A DNA stretch of 64,000 nt from Gammaproteobacteria bacterium (GCA_003252455.1 QKED01000011.1:124001-188000), one strand, 5' to 3'. Counted from the stretch's first letter, positions 43,597 through 51,276 are shown. Translations and numbers: made by a program. The notes: generated by a model not told the origin, from the letters alone.

Positions 43597-43600
43597 GGGC

Positions 43601-43921
43601 TCAATCCTCTTGATAGCGGCGGATCAGTTGGCCATTGTAGGGGTCGATGAGGTACTCCCACACCCGACCATCCCCCTCCAGTAGCTCCACTTCGTAGACC
43701 AGTCGCCCATCCTCCTCCTCCAGCTCCACCTCCAACACGCGGCCCGGGTGGCGCTGCATGAAGGGCAGGAGGATCTGCTCCAGCGGCAGGATGGTGCCTG
43801 CGCGGGTCAGCTCCAGGGCACGGCGGTGGTCCTGGCGCTCCTGCCGGTCATCGGCCCAGCCGCTCGGGCTGAGGGCCAACGCGAGCAGCAGGATGAACAG
43901 GCGTGGGGTCAATCCTCCCAT
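43601..43921 (-). CDS. Exported PepSY-domain protein
   Basis: 106 aa. Signal peptide [23 protein letters not shown], then PepSY-like sequence: [40 protein letters not shown] with [13 protein letters not shown] at the end. Such proteins often sit with QseBC-type systems and cytochromes and may modulate the sensor or act as inhibitors of maturation proteases. Overlaps the diheme cytochrome gene by 13 bases. Confidence 0.87.
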   Translation of the reverse strand: MGGLTPRLFILLLALALSPSGWADDRQERQDHRRALELTRAGTILPLEQILLPFMQRHPGRVLEVELEEEDGRLVYEVELLEGDGRVWEYLIDPYNGQLIRRYQED

Positions 43922-44481
43922 CGCCCCATCCCGGGGATGCGCACCTGGTGCTCGTCGAAGCTGCCGGCATCGGCCTGGGTGTGACAGGCGGCGCAGGCAC
44001 TGAGGGAGCCGACCTGCGGATTGTCGTGGACCGTGCGTGGGTCGATCTCGTGGTGTTTGCGTTGGAAGTAGCGGGTGGCGGTGAAACGCAGCGGGGTCTC
44101 ACTGGCGGGGATCGAGGCGGCCACGGCGGGGGCGCGCCCACTGGCCTCGGCACTGTCGGCGGCCTGTGTGGTGAGGTAGCCACGCAGCTGTGCGGTCACT
44201 GCGTCGCTCAGTTCGGCGTTGTCACCGAAGTGGTCGCCGAGGCCATCGAGCAGCGCCTCCCAGGAGCGCGCCGGGAGCAGGCCCGGTGGGTAGGCGAAGT
44301 GGCAGCCGCCGCACTCGCTGCGGTAGGTGGGGTCCTGTGCCGGGGAGAAGTCGGCCTGACGGAACATGGTGCTGTGGCCTCGTTGGCGGTCGCGTTCATG
44401 CTCGTCATCATCGCCGATCACCAGGCCGGCGGCCAGGCTGAGGGCGAGGGCGGTGAGGGTCAGGGGGTAGCGAAGTCGCAT
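43909..44481 (-). CDS. Diheme cytochrome c (DHC)
   Basis: 190 aa. Signal peptide about 1-23. Two heme-binding motifs: CGGCH near 57-61 and CAACH near 162-166, the second near the C-terminus. DDDEHERDRQRGH near 24 gives a charged N-terminus. This layout is typical of the DHC found with SHP and a b-type cytochrome in phototrophic and chemolithotrophic proteobacteria. Periplasmic electron carrier, proposed to reduce SHP. Confidence 0.93.
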   Translation of the reverse strand: MRLRYPLTLTALALSLAAGLVIGDDDEHERDRQRGHSTMFRQADFSPAQDPTYRSECGGCHFAYPPGLLPARSWEALLDGLGDHFGDNAELSDAVTAQLRGYLTTQAADSAEASGRAPAVAASIPASETPLRFTATRYFQRKHHEIDPRTVHDNPQVGSLSACAACHTQADAGSFDEHQVRIPGMGRWED

Positions 44482-44501
44482 GGCGTCCTCCAGTGGGGCG
44501 G

Positions 44502-44885
44502 TTATTGGGTGCTGAGGTAGGTGAGCAGGTCACCCTTTTCCTGGTCGCTGCAGGGGCGGCCCAGGGTCCATTTGCAGTTGCGCAGCAGCCACTTCTCCAT
44601 CTCGCTGCGCTGGGTCAGGCGCTGGGGGTTGGCGGAGGGGGCGAGGGGCTCGATCGTCTTGCCGGTCTTGGCGTGACGCCCGGAACGGCGCAGGTCGGCG
44701 CCGTGGCAGTCGGCGCACTGACGCGTGCCCTCAGCGCCCGGCCAGGTGCTCTGCCACAGGGTGGCACCGCGCTCGGCGCTGAAGGCTTCACCGGCGTTGG
44801 CGCGGTAGCTGTCGAGCAGCCCCTGCAGTTCGCTGGCATGGGTGAGGTTGGGGAGCAGCAGCAGGGCCAGGAGTAGTGTTCTCAT
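44502..44885 (-). CDS. SHP-type monoheme cytochrome c (DUF1924)
   Basis: 127 aa. Signal peptide to about residue 17. One heme motif CADCH near 57-61; NCKWTLGRPCSDQEKGDLL near the end gives two further cysteines that can form a disulfide, as in Rhodobacter sphaeroides heme protein (SHP). SHP binds O2, NO or other small ligands on a heme with a labile ligand. Overlaps cytochrome b by four bases. Confidence 0.92.
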   Translation of the reverse strand: MRTLLLALLLLPNLTHASELQGLLDSYRANAGEAFSAERGATLWQSTWPGAEGTRQCADCHGADLRRSGRHAKTGKTIEPLAPSANPQRLTQRSEMEKWLLRNCKWTLGRPCSDQEKGDLLTYLSTQ

Positions 44886-45466
44886 GCGTCATCCTCCGCG
44901 GGGGCGCGCTTACGACCGGTGACCATGGCGCGCACGAGGTTTTCGTCGTGTTGCAGACTGGCGAGGATCACCCCGCCAAGGTGTAGGAGGGCGAGCAGTA
45001 GGGTGGCGTTGGCGGCCACCTCGTGCAGCCCTTCGAGCCACTCGGCACCATCGTGGCCGAGCCCGGCGAGCCAAGGGGCCAACGGACCGGAGAACTCGGT
45101 GGCACCGTACAGGGCCAGGCCGCTGAGACCAGTGATGAGCAGGGCGAGGAGCAGGGCAACCACCATGGCCCCGCCGGCGGGGTTGTGGCCGATGTAGCGC
45201 TGCGGATGGTCGGCGCGGATGGCGCGCAGGTAGTCGAGTACGCGGCGTGGGCCGTACACGAAGTCGCTGAAGCGGGCGTGACGTGGGCCGATGAAGCCCC
45301 ACAGGGTGCGCAGCAGGACGATAGCGAGGAGGGTGTAGCCGAGCACTACGTGCAGGCTCAGCCACTCGTCACCCGTGAGCCAGGCGAGGGCGAAGCAGCC
45401 CACCAGGCCCCAGTGTAACAGGCGGACCAGCGGGTCCCAGACCTGGATCTCTTGGTTGGATGACAT
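44882..45466 (-). CDS. Cytochrome b561-type membrane protein
   Basis: 194 aa. Four membrane helices at about 13-32, 38-60, 95-118 and 148-172. Histidines in LLHWGLVG near 18, LHVVLGY near 39 and LHEVAANATLLLALLHLGG near 146-164 are probable heme ligands. It should link the quinone pool to the diheme cytochrome. First gene of the cytochrome operon and preceded by a striking inverted repeat that includes its ribosome site. Confidence 0.93.
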   Translation of the reverse strand: MSSNQEIQVWDPLVRLLHWGLVGCFALAWLTGDEWLSLHVVLGYTLLAIVLLRTLWGFIGPRHARFSDFVYGPRRVLDYLRAIRADHPQRYIGHNPAGGAMVVALLLALLITGLSGLALYGATEFSGPLAPWLAGLGHDGAEWLEGLHEVAANATLLLALLHLGGVILASLQHDENLVRAMVTGRKRAPAEDDA

Positions 45467-45505
45467 AGGGCGATACTCCCGTGTTGGTGTGGGGAGGAGT
45501 ATCGC
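45467..45505 (-). promoter_or_regulatory. 10-bp inverted repeat covering the ribosome-binding site of the cytochrome b operon
   Basis: Read leftward, GCGATACTCC (45505-45496) and GGAGTATCGC (45479-45470) are perfect inverted copies with a 16-base spacer. The second arm contains GGGAG, the Shine-Dalgarno of the ATG at 45466. The first arm can pair with it. It could be a translational switch or a dimeric regulator site. Confidence 0.55.
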
Positions 45506-45575
45506 CGGGGGAGATTAACCTGGACTGAAACCCTGCGCGGGTCGGGTCTTGGCCCCGTGGGGCGGGGCCGGGAGG

Positions 45576-46475
45576 TCAGGCGGTGAACTTGCCGTCGGCC
45601 AGGCGCTGGGCCTCCATCAGCTCCAGCTCGCGGGCGCCGGAGACCACCACGTCGTCGTCCGGTACCCAGTCGAGGCGGGTGTCGCGACCGGCGTAGTCGA
45701 CCGAGTTGAGGATCACCTTCATGGCGTTGAGGCGGGCGAGGTGCTTGCTGTTGGAGCGGATGATGGTCCACGGCGCGCAGCTGTTGTGGGTGCGGCGCAG
45801 CATCTCGTATTTGACGTTGGTGAAGTCGTCCCAGCGCTCTTGGGCCTGTACGTCCACTTCGGAGAGTTTCCACTGGCGCAGCGGGTCGGTCTTGCGCCGC
45901 TCGAACCGACGTGCCTGCTCCTCTTTGGTGACGGAGAAGTAGAGCTTGATGAGGACGATGTTGCTGCGCACCAGGTCGGCCTCGTAACCGGTGACACCGG
46001 CCATGAAGTTGTCGTACTCCTGCGGGGTGCAGAAGCCGAACACCGGCTCGACCATGGCACGGTTGTACCAACTGCGGTCGAACAGCACCACCTCGCCGCC
46101 GCGCGGTAGCTGCTCCACGTAGCGCTGGAAGTACCAGCGGGTGCGCTGCATCTCGGTGGGCTTGCCCAGGGCGACCACGCGGTAGTGCTTTTCGTTCATG
46201 TAGCGGGTGACGCGGCGGATGGTGCCACCCTTGCCGGCGGCATCGCGCCCCTCGAAGAGGATCACCATCTTCTTGCCGGTCTCCTCCAGGTGACGCTGCA
46301 GCTTGATCAGCTCCGCCTGATAGGGCTTGAGCTCCTGCTCTTCACGATTCTTGCGTACCGCGCGCTTCTCGCTCTTATGCATGCGCTTGAGCTCGTCGCG
46401 CAGGGTGTCGACCTCGTTGCGCAGGTTGAGCTGCTCTTCGGGGGAGAGGTATTCCAGGTGTTCGGTGAGATCCAT
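45576..46475 (-). CDS. ppk2: Polyphosphate kinase 2
   Basis: 299 aa, a single PPK2 domain. Walker A FEGRDAAGKGGTIRR near 75-89, lid region with FDRSWYNRAMVEPVFGF near 134-150, and motif near 195 with ERRKTDPLRQWKLSE. It phosphorylates nucleoside mono- or diphosphates using polyphosphate or the reverse. AGGAGG lies seven bases before ATG 46475; longer upstream frames lack family similarity. Substrate class (I, II or III) cannot be assigned with certainty. Confidence 0.94.
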   Translation of the reverse strand: MDLTEHLEYLSPEEQLNLRNEVDTLRDELKRMHKSEKRAVRKNREEQELKPYQAELIKLQRHLEETGKKMVILFEGRDAAGKGGTIRRVTRYMNEKHYRVVALGKPTEMQRTRWYFQRYVEQLPRGGEVVLFDRSWYNRAMVEPVFGFCTPQEYDNFMAGVTGYEADLVRSNIVLIKLYFSVTKEEQARRFERRKTDPLRQWKLSEVDVQAQERWDDFTNVKYEMLRRTHNSCAPWTIIRSNSKHLARLNAMKVILNSVDYAGRDTRLDWVPDDDVVVSGARELELMEAQRLADGKFTA

Positions 46476-46685
46476 CGGGGGGCCTCCTGATGTGTAGGCG
46501 CCGGCCGGCGCGTGTAGCGTAACCGGGCCATTATGCCACGGGGTGTTGTACCTCGGGGGGGTAAGAAAAAATGGGCGGGTGCCGACTGTCGCCACACAGA
46601 CCATCTGATACGTAGGGGGTGAAGTACGGCCGAGTAAGCAGGGGTGGTGGATCGCCGCGCCGCACCATCGCCACTTGGCGAGTGA

Positions 46686-46883
46686 GTGGCCCCTCACCCT
46701 GGAGCGACCGACCTGTGCATAGTTCGACCTGGAAATACCGAATTGGGGATAGATGTGCTGCCCGAAAGGTACTCTCATCGAGATCAATTTTCACTTGTCA
46801 ACATCTTGACAGCCATATTTCAGCGGAGATTTGCTCCCCTCGAAGCACTTCGTGAAATGCTAATAAATACCGTAACCCATTGA
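46686..46883 (+). pseudogene. Possible decayed fragment of an AlbA_2/RecG-like ATP-binding regulator
   Basis: The frame ends ... RRFAPLEALREMLINTVTH and then stops. PLEALREMLINTVTH resembles the PxEALREALxNAxxHRDY motif of AlbA_2-type 'putative DNA-binding/ATP-binding' proteins, cut just before HRDY. Only this short segment is suggestive; the upstream part is not. Could be coincidence. Confidence 0.25.
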
Positions 46884-46973
46884 TTTATATGTTTTGCAGC
46901 CCCTGGTCAAGAAACCATCAAATTAACCCGAGGGGGCATGGGAATGGGGCTTTTCGCTATCTTCCCAAGGACT

Positions 46974-47113
46974 CTCCACAAAGTTATGCACAGATCTTGT
47001 GGATGAGTGTCGCCGAACGTCATGCTGGTTAAAAAATAATCAATCGACGCCGAATTCGCTTCCCATAGGGGTTGGCGCAGGGGCTCCAACCCCTCTCCAC
47101 ATCCTTATCCACA
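46974..47113. promoter_or_regulatory. Cluster of DnaA-box-like 9-mers
   Basis: TTATCCACA (47105-47113) is a perfect consensus DnaA box and TTATGCACA (46984-46992) fits TTWTNCACA. TGTGGATGA (46998-47006) is a one-mismatch box on the other strand. CTCTCCACA occurs twice (46972-46980 and 47093-47101) as weaker matches. An AT-rich stretch (TTAAAAAATAATCAATC, around 47030-47046) lies between. No dnaA, dnaN, mnmG or rpmH nearby. Confidence 0.4.
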
Positions 47114-47149
47114 GGGATCGGGGAAAACTCTCGGCCTTGGGAGGATAGA

Positions 47150-48214
47150 ATGGGCCTCCGACCCCGACCCCGACCCCCGATGACGATACTCAGTACACAC
47201 ACCCCCGCCCTCTCGGTCGTGCTCCCCTTCTACAACGCCGAGGCGACCCTCGACGAGACACTCGCCTCCATCGCCGCCCAGACCCTGGTTGATTTCGAGT
47301 TGGTGGCCATCGACGATGGCTCCAGCGATGGCTCCGCCGCGTTGGTGCGCCGGTGGATGGCGCGTGATGGGCGTATCCGCCTGCTACAGCCGGGGCATCA
47401 GGGGGTGGTGGGGGCGATGAACAGTGGCCTGGCGGCGGCACGTGCGGCGGTGGTGGCACGCATGGACGCGGATGATCGTATGTATCCGCAGCGGCTGGCG
47501 GCGCAACTGGCCTACCTCGATGCACACCCCGGGGTGAGTCTGGTGGGGTGCCAGGTGCGCCTCATCCCCCCGGAGCAGGTCACCGCGGGCTTTGCCGAGT
47601 ACATCCGCTGGCAGAACCAGGTGCTTACCCCTGAGGATGTGCACGACGAGATCTATGTGGAGTTGCCCATCGCCAATCCGACCATCTGTTTTCGCCGTGC
47701 GGCGGTGGCGGCAGTGGGGGGCTTTCGCGATGGGGATTTCCCCGAGGACTACGAGCTGCAGTTGCGCTTGCACGGGGCTGGCCATGCCCTGGCGAAGTTG
47801 CCGCAGGTGTTGCTCGACTGGCGTGAGTCGAGCGGGCGGTTGACGCGCACCGACCCGCGCTACGCGCGCGAGGCGTTCGACCGCATCCGCGCCCTCTGGT
47901 TGGCCCGGGATGCGCGCCTGCACGGGGGACGGCCTTTGGTCTTCTGGGGGGCTGGACGGCGTACCCGACAGCGCTCGGTGCGGCTCATCGCACTCGGGCA
48001 CACGCCCTGCGCCTATGTGGATATCGACCCGCGCAAGATCGGCAACGCCATCGCTGGGGTACCGGTGGTGGCGCCGCAGTGGTTGGACCAGGGGCAGCAG
48101 CCGCGCCCGTTCGTCCTCAGCTATGTGAGTAATCACGGTGCGCGCGAGCTGATCGCCGCCCAGCTCCAGGCTATGGGTTATGCGCGCGGGCGCGATTACC
48201 TGATGGTGGGGTAG
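47150..48214 (+). CDS. Family 2 glycosyltransferase with C-terminal nucleotide-binding-like domain
   Basis: 354 aa. GT-A fold at about 15-240: SVVLPFYNAEATLDETLASI, AIDDGSSDGSAALV, and ARMDADDRM containing the DxD metal site. From about 268 a separate Rossmann-like segment, VFWGAGRRTRQRSVRLIALG then AYVDIDPRKIGNAIAGVPVV, resembles sugar-binding/PglD N-terminal domains. The start at ATG 47150 has GGGAGG with a five-base spacer; ATG 47180 is a later in-frame choice. Substrate unknown, cell-surface glycan likely. Confidence 0.87.
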   Translation: MGLRPRPRPPMTILSTHTPALSVVLPFYNAEATLDETLASIAAQTLVDFELVAIDDGSSDGSAALVRRWMARDGRIRLLQPGHQGVVGAMNSGLAAARAAVVARMDADDRMYPQRLAAQLAYLDAHPGVSLVGCQVRLIPPEQVTAGFAEYIRWQNQVLTPEDVHDEIYVELPIANPTICFRRAAVAAVGGFRDGDFPEDYELQLRLHGAGHALAKLPQVLLDWRESSGRLTRTDPRYAREAFDRIRALWLARDARLHGGRPLVFWGAGRRTRQRSVRLIALGHTPCAYVDIDPRKIGNAIAGVPVVAPQWLDQGQQPRPFVLSYVSNHGARELIAAQLQAMGYARGRDYLMVG

Positions 48215-48217
48215 GGC

Positions 48218-48964
48218 TCAGTCGCACGTCCCGGGGGCGGAGTCGTTACGGCAGCGGCGGCGGTCGTTCCAGATCGCCCCGCCGAGGCGCGCTCCGCTCA
48301 GGTCGCACTCGATGATCTCCGCCTCTGGCAATTGGGCGCGGGTCAGGTCGGCGTTGGTGAGCTTGCAGTAGAGCAGTTGTGCGCCATCCAGCCGCGCCTT
48401 GCTCAGGTCGGCACCGCTCAGGTCGGCCTCCTCCAGATCGGCCTGTTGCAGCTGGGCCTCGCTCATCTTGGCGTCGTTCAGGCGGGCGCCGTGCAGGCGG
48501 GCCTGCTTGAGGTCGGCCTGGGTGAGTAGGGCCTGGCTCAGGTCGGCCCCCTCCAGGCGTGCTTGGTAGAGGGTGGCGGAGGGGAGGCGGGCACCGGTCA
48601 GCTTGGCCCTGTTGAGGTTGGCGCGGGAGAGGTCGCTACGGTCGAGCAGGGCGCGTTGCAGGTCGGCCCGCTGCAGGTCGGCACTCACCAGGCGCGCCTC
48701 GCGCAGTCGCGCGCGCTGCAGGTTGGCCCCGGCGAGCTTGGCCTGGTCGAGATCCACCCCGCCCAGGCGTGCGCCGGAGAGGTCGGCATCACGCAGGTCG
48801 GCGCGGGTGAGGATCGCCCCTTCCAGGTCGGCGCCTGCGAGCTTGGCACCCCGCAGGTCGCACCCACGCCAGTTGACCTTGGGGCCAGCGGGGTCACCGC
48901 ACTCGGCATGGAGTTGGGCGCTGAGGCCAAGGAGGAGGGGTAAGAGGGGGATGAGACGATTCAC
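48218..48964 (-). CDS. Exported pentapeptide-repeat protein
   Basis: 248 aa. Starts at GTG 48964 (GGAG six bases upstream). Signal peptide MNRLIPLLPLLLGLSAQLHA, then continuous A(D/N)LxxA-type pentapeptide repeats from about 36 to 235, forming a right-handed quadrilateral beta-helix. Cysteine pairs cap each end: near 22 and 35, and near 240 and 247. Most pentapeptide-repeat proteins are cytosolic; this one should be periplasmic or secreted. Function unknown. Converges with the glycosyltransferase, three bases apart. Confidence 0.88.
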   Translation of the reverse strand: MNRLIPLLPLLLGLSAQLHAECGDPAGPKVNWRGCDLRGAKLAGADLEGAILTRADLRDADLSGARLGGVDLDQAKLAGANLQRARLREARLVSADLQRADLQRALLDRSDLSRANLNRAKLTGARLPSATLYQARLEGADLSQALLTQADLKQARLHGARLNDAKMSEAQLQQADLEEADLSGADLSKARLDGAQLLYCKLTNADLTRAQLPEAEIIECDLSGARLGGAIWNDRRRCRNDSAPGTCD

Positions 48965-49228
48965 GGAGGGCTCCGGGGTTGTGCGGCTGGGCGAACGGCG
49001 TGGCGGTCGGGCGTCTGGCGGCAGCGAGTGTGCCGGGCGTGGCGCGGGTGTCGGCACCGCGTCCCTGATCCCGCGTCTGGCCTGGCGCCACTCTGCTTGC
49101 GCACGCTAGCGCGTCTAGGTGTCAGCCGTGGGTTCGGGTCTTGGGCGGGCGTTCTGTCGTGCGAATGAAATGGTAGAATACCCGGCCCTCGGGGCCAACC
49201 CGCCCACTATCCGCCCTCAGGAGAGGCC

Positions 49229-50074
49229 ATGCGCACGACCATTATCCACGCCCGCGAGATCGACAACCGTCTCCATGCCCTACTCACCGCGGCCATCCCC
49301 GGCGAGCTGCGCGCCTGTGGCGACCACTACCGTCTCTATCACCACGTGGCGGTGCCGAGTAGTGTGTTGAGCCAGCTACGCGCGGAGTTCGAGTTCGACA
49401 TCAATCCGCTGCCGGAGGGGTTCGAGGCGGGGCAGGTGCGGTTGGTGGTGAGCGATATGGACTCCACCCTTATCGCCATCGAGTGCATCGATGAGATCGC
49501 CGACTTTGCCGGGCGCAAGGCCGAGGTGTCGGCGGTGACCGAGGCGGCGATGCGTGGTGAGCTCGATTTCGCCACCTCGCTGACACGTCGTGTGGCGCAG
49601 CTAAAGGGGCTCGACGAGGCGGTGCTGGCGCAGGTCTACAGTCAGCGTCTGCGCCTCAATCCGGGGGCCGAGACGATGCTCGCCGGACTGCGGGCAAAGG
49701 GTGTGCGCTTCGCACTGGTCTCTGGGGGGTTTACCTACTTCACCCACAAATTGGTGGCCCGTCTGGGGCTCGACTATAGCCGCGCCAACCAGTTGGAGCT
49801 GGAGGGGGGGCAACTTACCGGGCGGGTGCTGGGTAAGATCGTCGACGCCGAGGGTAAGGCGCAGTTTCTACGTGAGCTCTGTCTGGAGCTGGGTATCGAG
49901 TCGCGCCAGGTGGTGGCGATGGGGGACGGGGCGAACGACCTGGTGATGATGCGTGCCGCCGGTCTCGGGGTCGCCTACCACGCCAAGCCCGCCGTACAGG
50001 CGCAGGCGGATACGGCGCTCAACCACATGGGCCTCGACGGCCTGCTGCAGATCCTCGATTGCCCGGAGGGCTGA
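49229..50074 (+). CDS. serB: Phosphoserine phosphatase SerB
   Basis: 281 aa. The N-terminal regulatory region (about 1-70) lacks a complete ACT fold but is typical for gammaproteobacterial SerB. HAD core: VSDMDSTLIAIECIDEIAD near 74-92, ALVSGGFTYFTHKLVARLGL near 165, MGDGANDLVMMRAAGLGVAY near 230. Last step of serine biosynthesis. AGGAGAGG lies six bases before ATG 49229. A TAGAAT (49174-49179) could be its -10. Confidence 0.96.
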   Translation: MRTTIIHAREIDNRLHALLTAAIPGELRACGDHYRLYHHVAVPSSVLSQLRAEFEFDINPLPEGFEAGQVRLVVSDMDSTLIAIECIDEIADFAGRKAEVSAVTEAAMRGELDFATSLTRRVAQLKGLDEAVLAQVYSQRLRLNPGAETMLAGLRAKGVRFALVSGGFTYFTHKLVARLGLDYSRANQLELEGGQLTGRVLGKIVDAEGKAQFLRELCLELGIESRQVVAMGDGANDLVMMRAAGLGVAYHAKPAVQAQADTALNHMGLDGLLQILDCPEG

Positions 50075-50094
50075 CAGCACCGGCGGCGGCGCTC

Positions 50095-50349
50095 TCAGAG
50101 CCAGGGGTCGGAGGGGGGCATCTGCAGGTAGAAGCCCTTCTCGCGCAAGGCGGCGAGCACCTCACCCACATCACTTATGGCCAGCTTGCGCCCGGGGTGG
50201 AGCTTCACCTGCATGACGAACTGTGGTTTGCCGAAGCTGGCGAGGAGCGCCTCGGGGACGACGGAGAAGTCGTCCTTTCGTGTGATGAAGAGGTAAAGCC
50301 GATCACGCTTCGGGCTCTTGTAGATGGAGCAGGGGAGGGTATCGGACAT
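50095..50349 (-). CDS. ycgL: YcgL domain protein
   Basis: 84 aa. [20 protein letters not shown] near 8-27 and [20 protein letters not shown] near 30-49 align with E. coli YcgL; ends [16 protein letters not shown] as the family does. Small alpha/beta protein of unknown function. Converges with serB. Shares strand with the Rieske-fold gene upstream. Confidence 0.93.
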   Translation of the reverse strand: MSDTLPCSIYKSPKRDRLYLFITRKDDFSVVPEALLASFGKPQFVMQVKLHPGRKLAISDVGEVLAALREKGFYLQMPPSDPWL

Positions 50350-50403
50350 GGGAGTGGCCTTTGCTGGGATGCGCGAGGGGCAGCGATTATAGCAAACCGC
50401 GCC

Positions 50404-50952
50404 TTAGCGCAGGACCAACTCGCCGCCCTCGATGCGGTAGTCGGGCACGCTCAGGTTGCGCAGTGCATGCGGGCCGCGATAGACGCGTCCGGCGAGGTCG
50501 TACCAGCTGCCACGACACCCCTCCCTGAGCCCACCCGGCCAGGGTTGCCGTGGCGCCTCTGGGTCACCTGCGAGGCGTAGTTCGAGCGCGCAGCCGAGTT
50601 CGCCCGCCTGGTCGACCACGATCAGCCACGGTGCCTGGTAGGTGCGTCGTTCGGGCGGCAGGTCATTGGGTTGGTGCGACCAGCGGGAGTGGGGGTCGAG
50701 CAGACGAGGGTCGTCGGGGATGAGGGCGTGCTGTTGCTCCGTGTCGAGGCGCAGCACCAAGAGCGGGCGACCGAGGTGGGTCAGACGCAGCCCCTCGATG
50801 GGGACCTGAACGAGCGGGACGCGCAGCTCGCTACGCCCCGGCTCGGGCCCGCCGAGGGAGCCGAAGAGGGCCCAGGCGAAGGCGAGTAGGGCGAGGGTGA
50901 AGAGCAGCTTGAGGCCGACGCGCAGCAGCAGGCGGCGCTCTTCGGTGCGCAT
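50404..50952 (-). CDS. Membrane-anchored Rieske-fold protein lacking [2Fe-2S] ligands
   Basis: 182 aa. One N-terminal membrane helix (about 13-33). The C-terminal third follows a bc1-type Rieske domain: box 1 reads AGELGC (116-121) where CTHLGC is expected, and box 2 reads EGCRGS (144-149) where CPCHGS is expected. It then continues YDLAGRVYRGPHALRNLSVP DYRI as in true Rieske proteins. All four ligands are replaced (Cys to Ala116, His to Glu118, Cys to Glu144, His to Arg147). The two disulfide cysteines (121, 146) remain. It cannot bind a normal cluster. Function unknown, perhaps structural or regulatory. Confidence 0.75.
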   Translation of the reverse strand: MRTEERRLLLRVGLKLLFTLALLAFAWALFGSLGGPEPGRSELRVPLVQVPIEGLRLTHLGRPLLVLRLDTEQQHALIPDDPRLLDPHSRWSHQPNDLPPERRTYQAPWLIVVDQAGELGCALELRLAGDPEAPRQPWPGGLREGCRGSWYDLAGRVYRGPHALRNLSVPDYRIEGGELVLR

Positions 50953-50958
50953 GTGGTG

Positions 50959-51174
50959 CTAGTAGTCGAAGCGGTCTTGCAAGGTGGCGAGCTGTTCGGC
51001 GTGGTTGTCCAACTGCTGCTTTACCCGCACCAGATCACTGACGATGGCCTTCAGCATGTCGCTGTCGCGACACTCACCGGCATCCTCGCTGAGGCTATGC
51101 AGGAGGTCGATGGCCGTCTCCACAGAGAAGCTGGCATCCGAGATGTCGTGCTGGACGTTTTCGATCACTTTCAT
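50959..51174 (-). CDS. Small 71-aa helical protein
   Basis: MKVIENVQHDISDASFSVETAID then a helical C-terminus DLVRVKQQLDNHAEQLATLQ that looks like a short coiled coil. No family recognised. ATG 51174 is chosen over the longer frame to 51282, whose N-terminus is Pro/Arg-rich and unlike the rest. Six bases separate it from the Rieske-fold gene on the same strand, so the two may be cotranscribed. Confidence 0.6.
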   Translation of the reverse strand: MKVIENVQHDISDASFSVETAIDLLHSLSEDAGECRDSDMLKAIVSDLVRVKQQLDNHAEQLATLQDRFDY

Positions 51175-51276
51175 GGGCGCTGCATCTTCCGTCTGGCCGT
51201 TCCGCCTGGGCCATGGGTCGCTATTTCCTGCTTGATTGTGTGGCTGTCGCGCAGGAAATGCAAATCGCTCGGGAAT

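Larger units (their letters stand above)
46476..47149. other. 674-bp non-coding stretch between ppk2 and the glycosyltransferase
   Basis: Base composition drops towards AT in 46770-47050. It contains a possible decayed coding fragment (46686-46883) and a cluster of DnaA-box-like sequences (46974-47113), described separately. I see no tRNA, terminator or complete gene. It must carry the ppk2 promoter on its left side and the glycosyltransferase promoter on its right. Confidence 0.5.

Noticed and set aside
46976-47113. Chromosomal origin oriC
   Set aside because: DnaA boxes are present, but the usual origin genes are absent and GC skew cannot be judged from one window, so it is reported only as a DnaA-box cluster.
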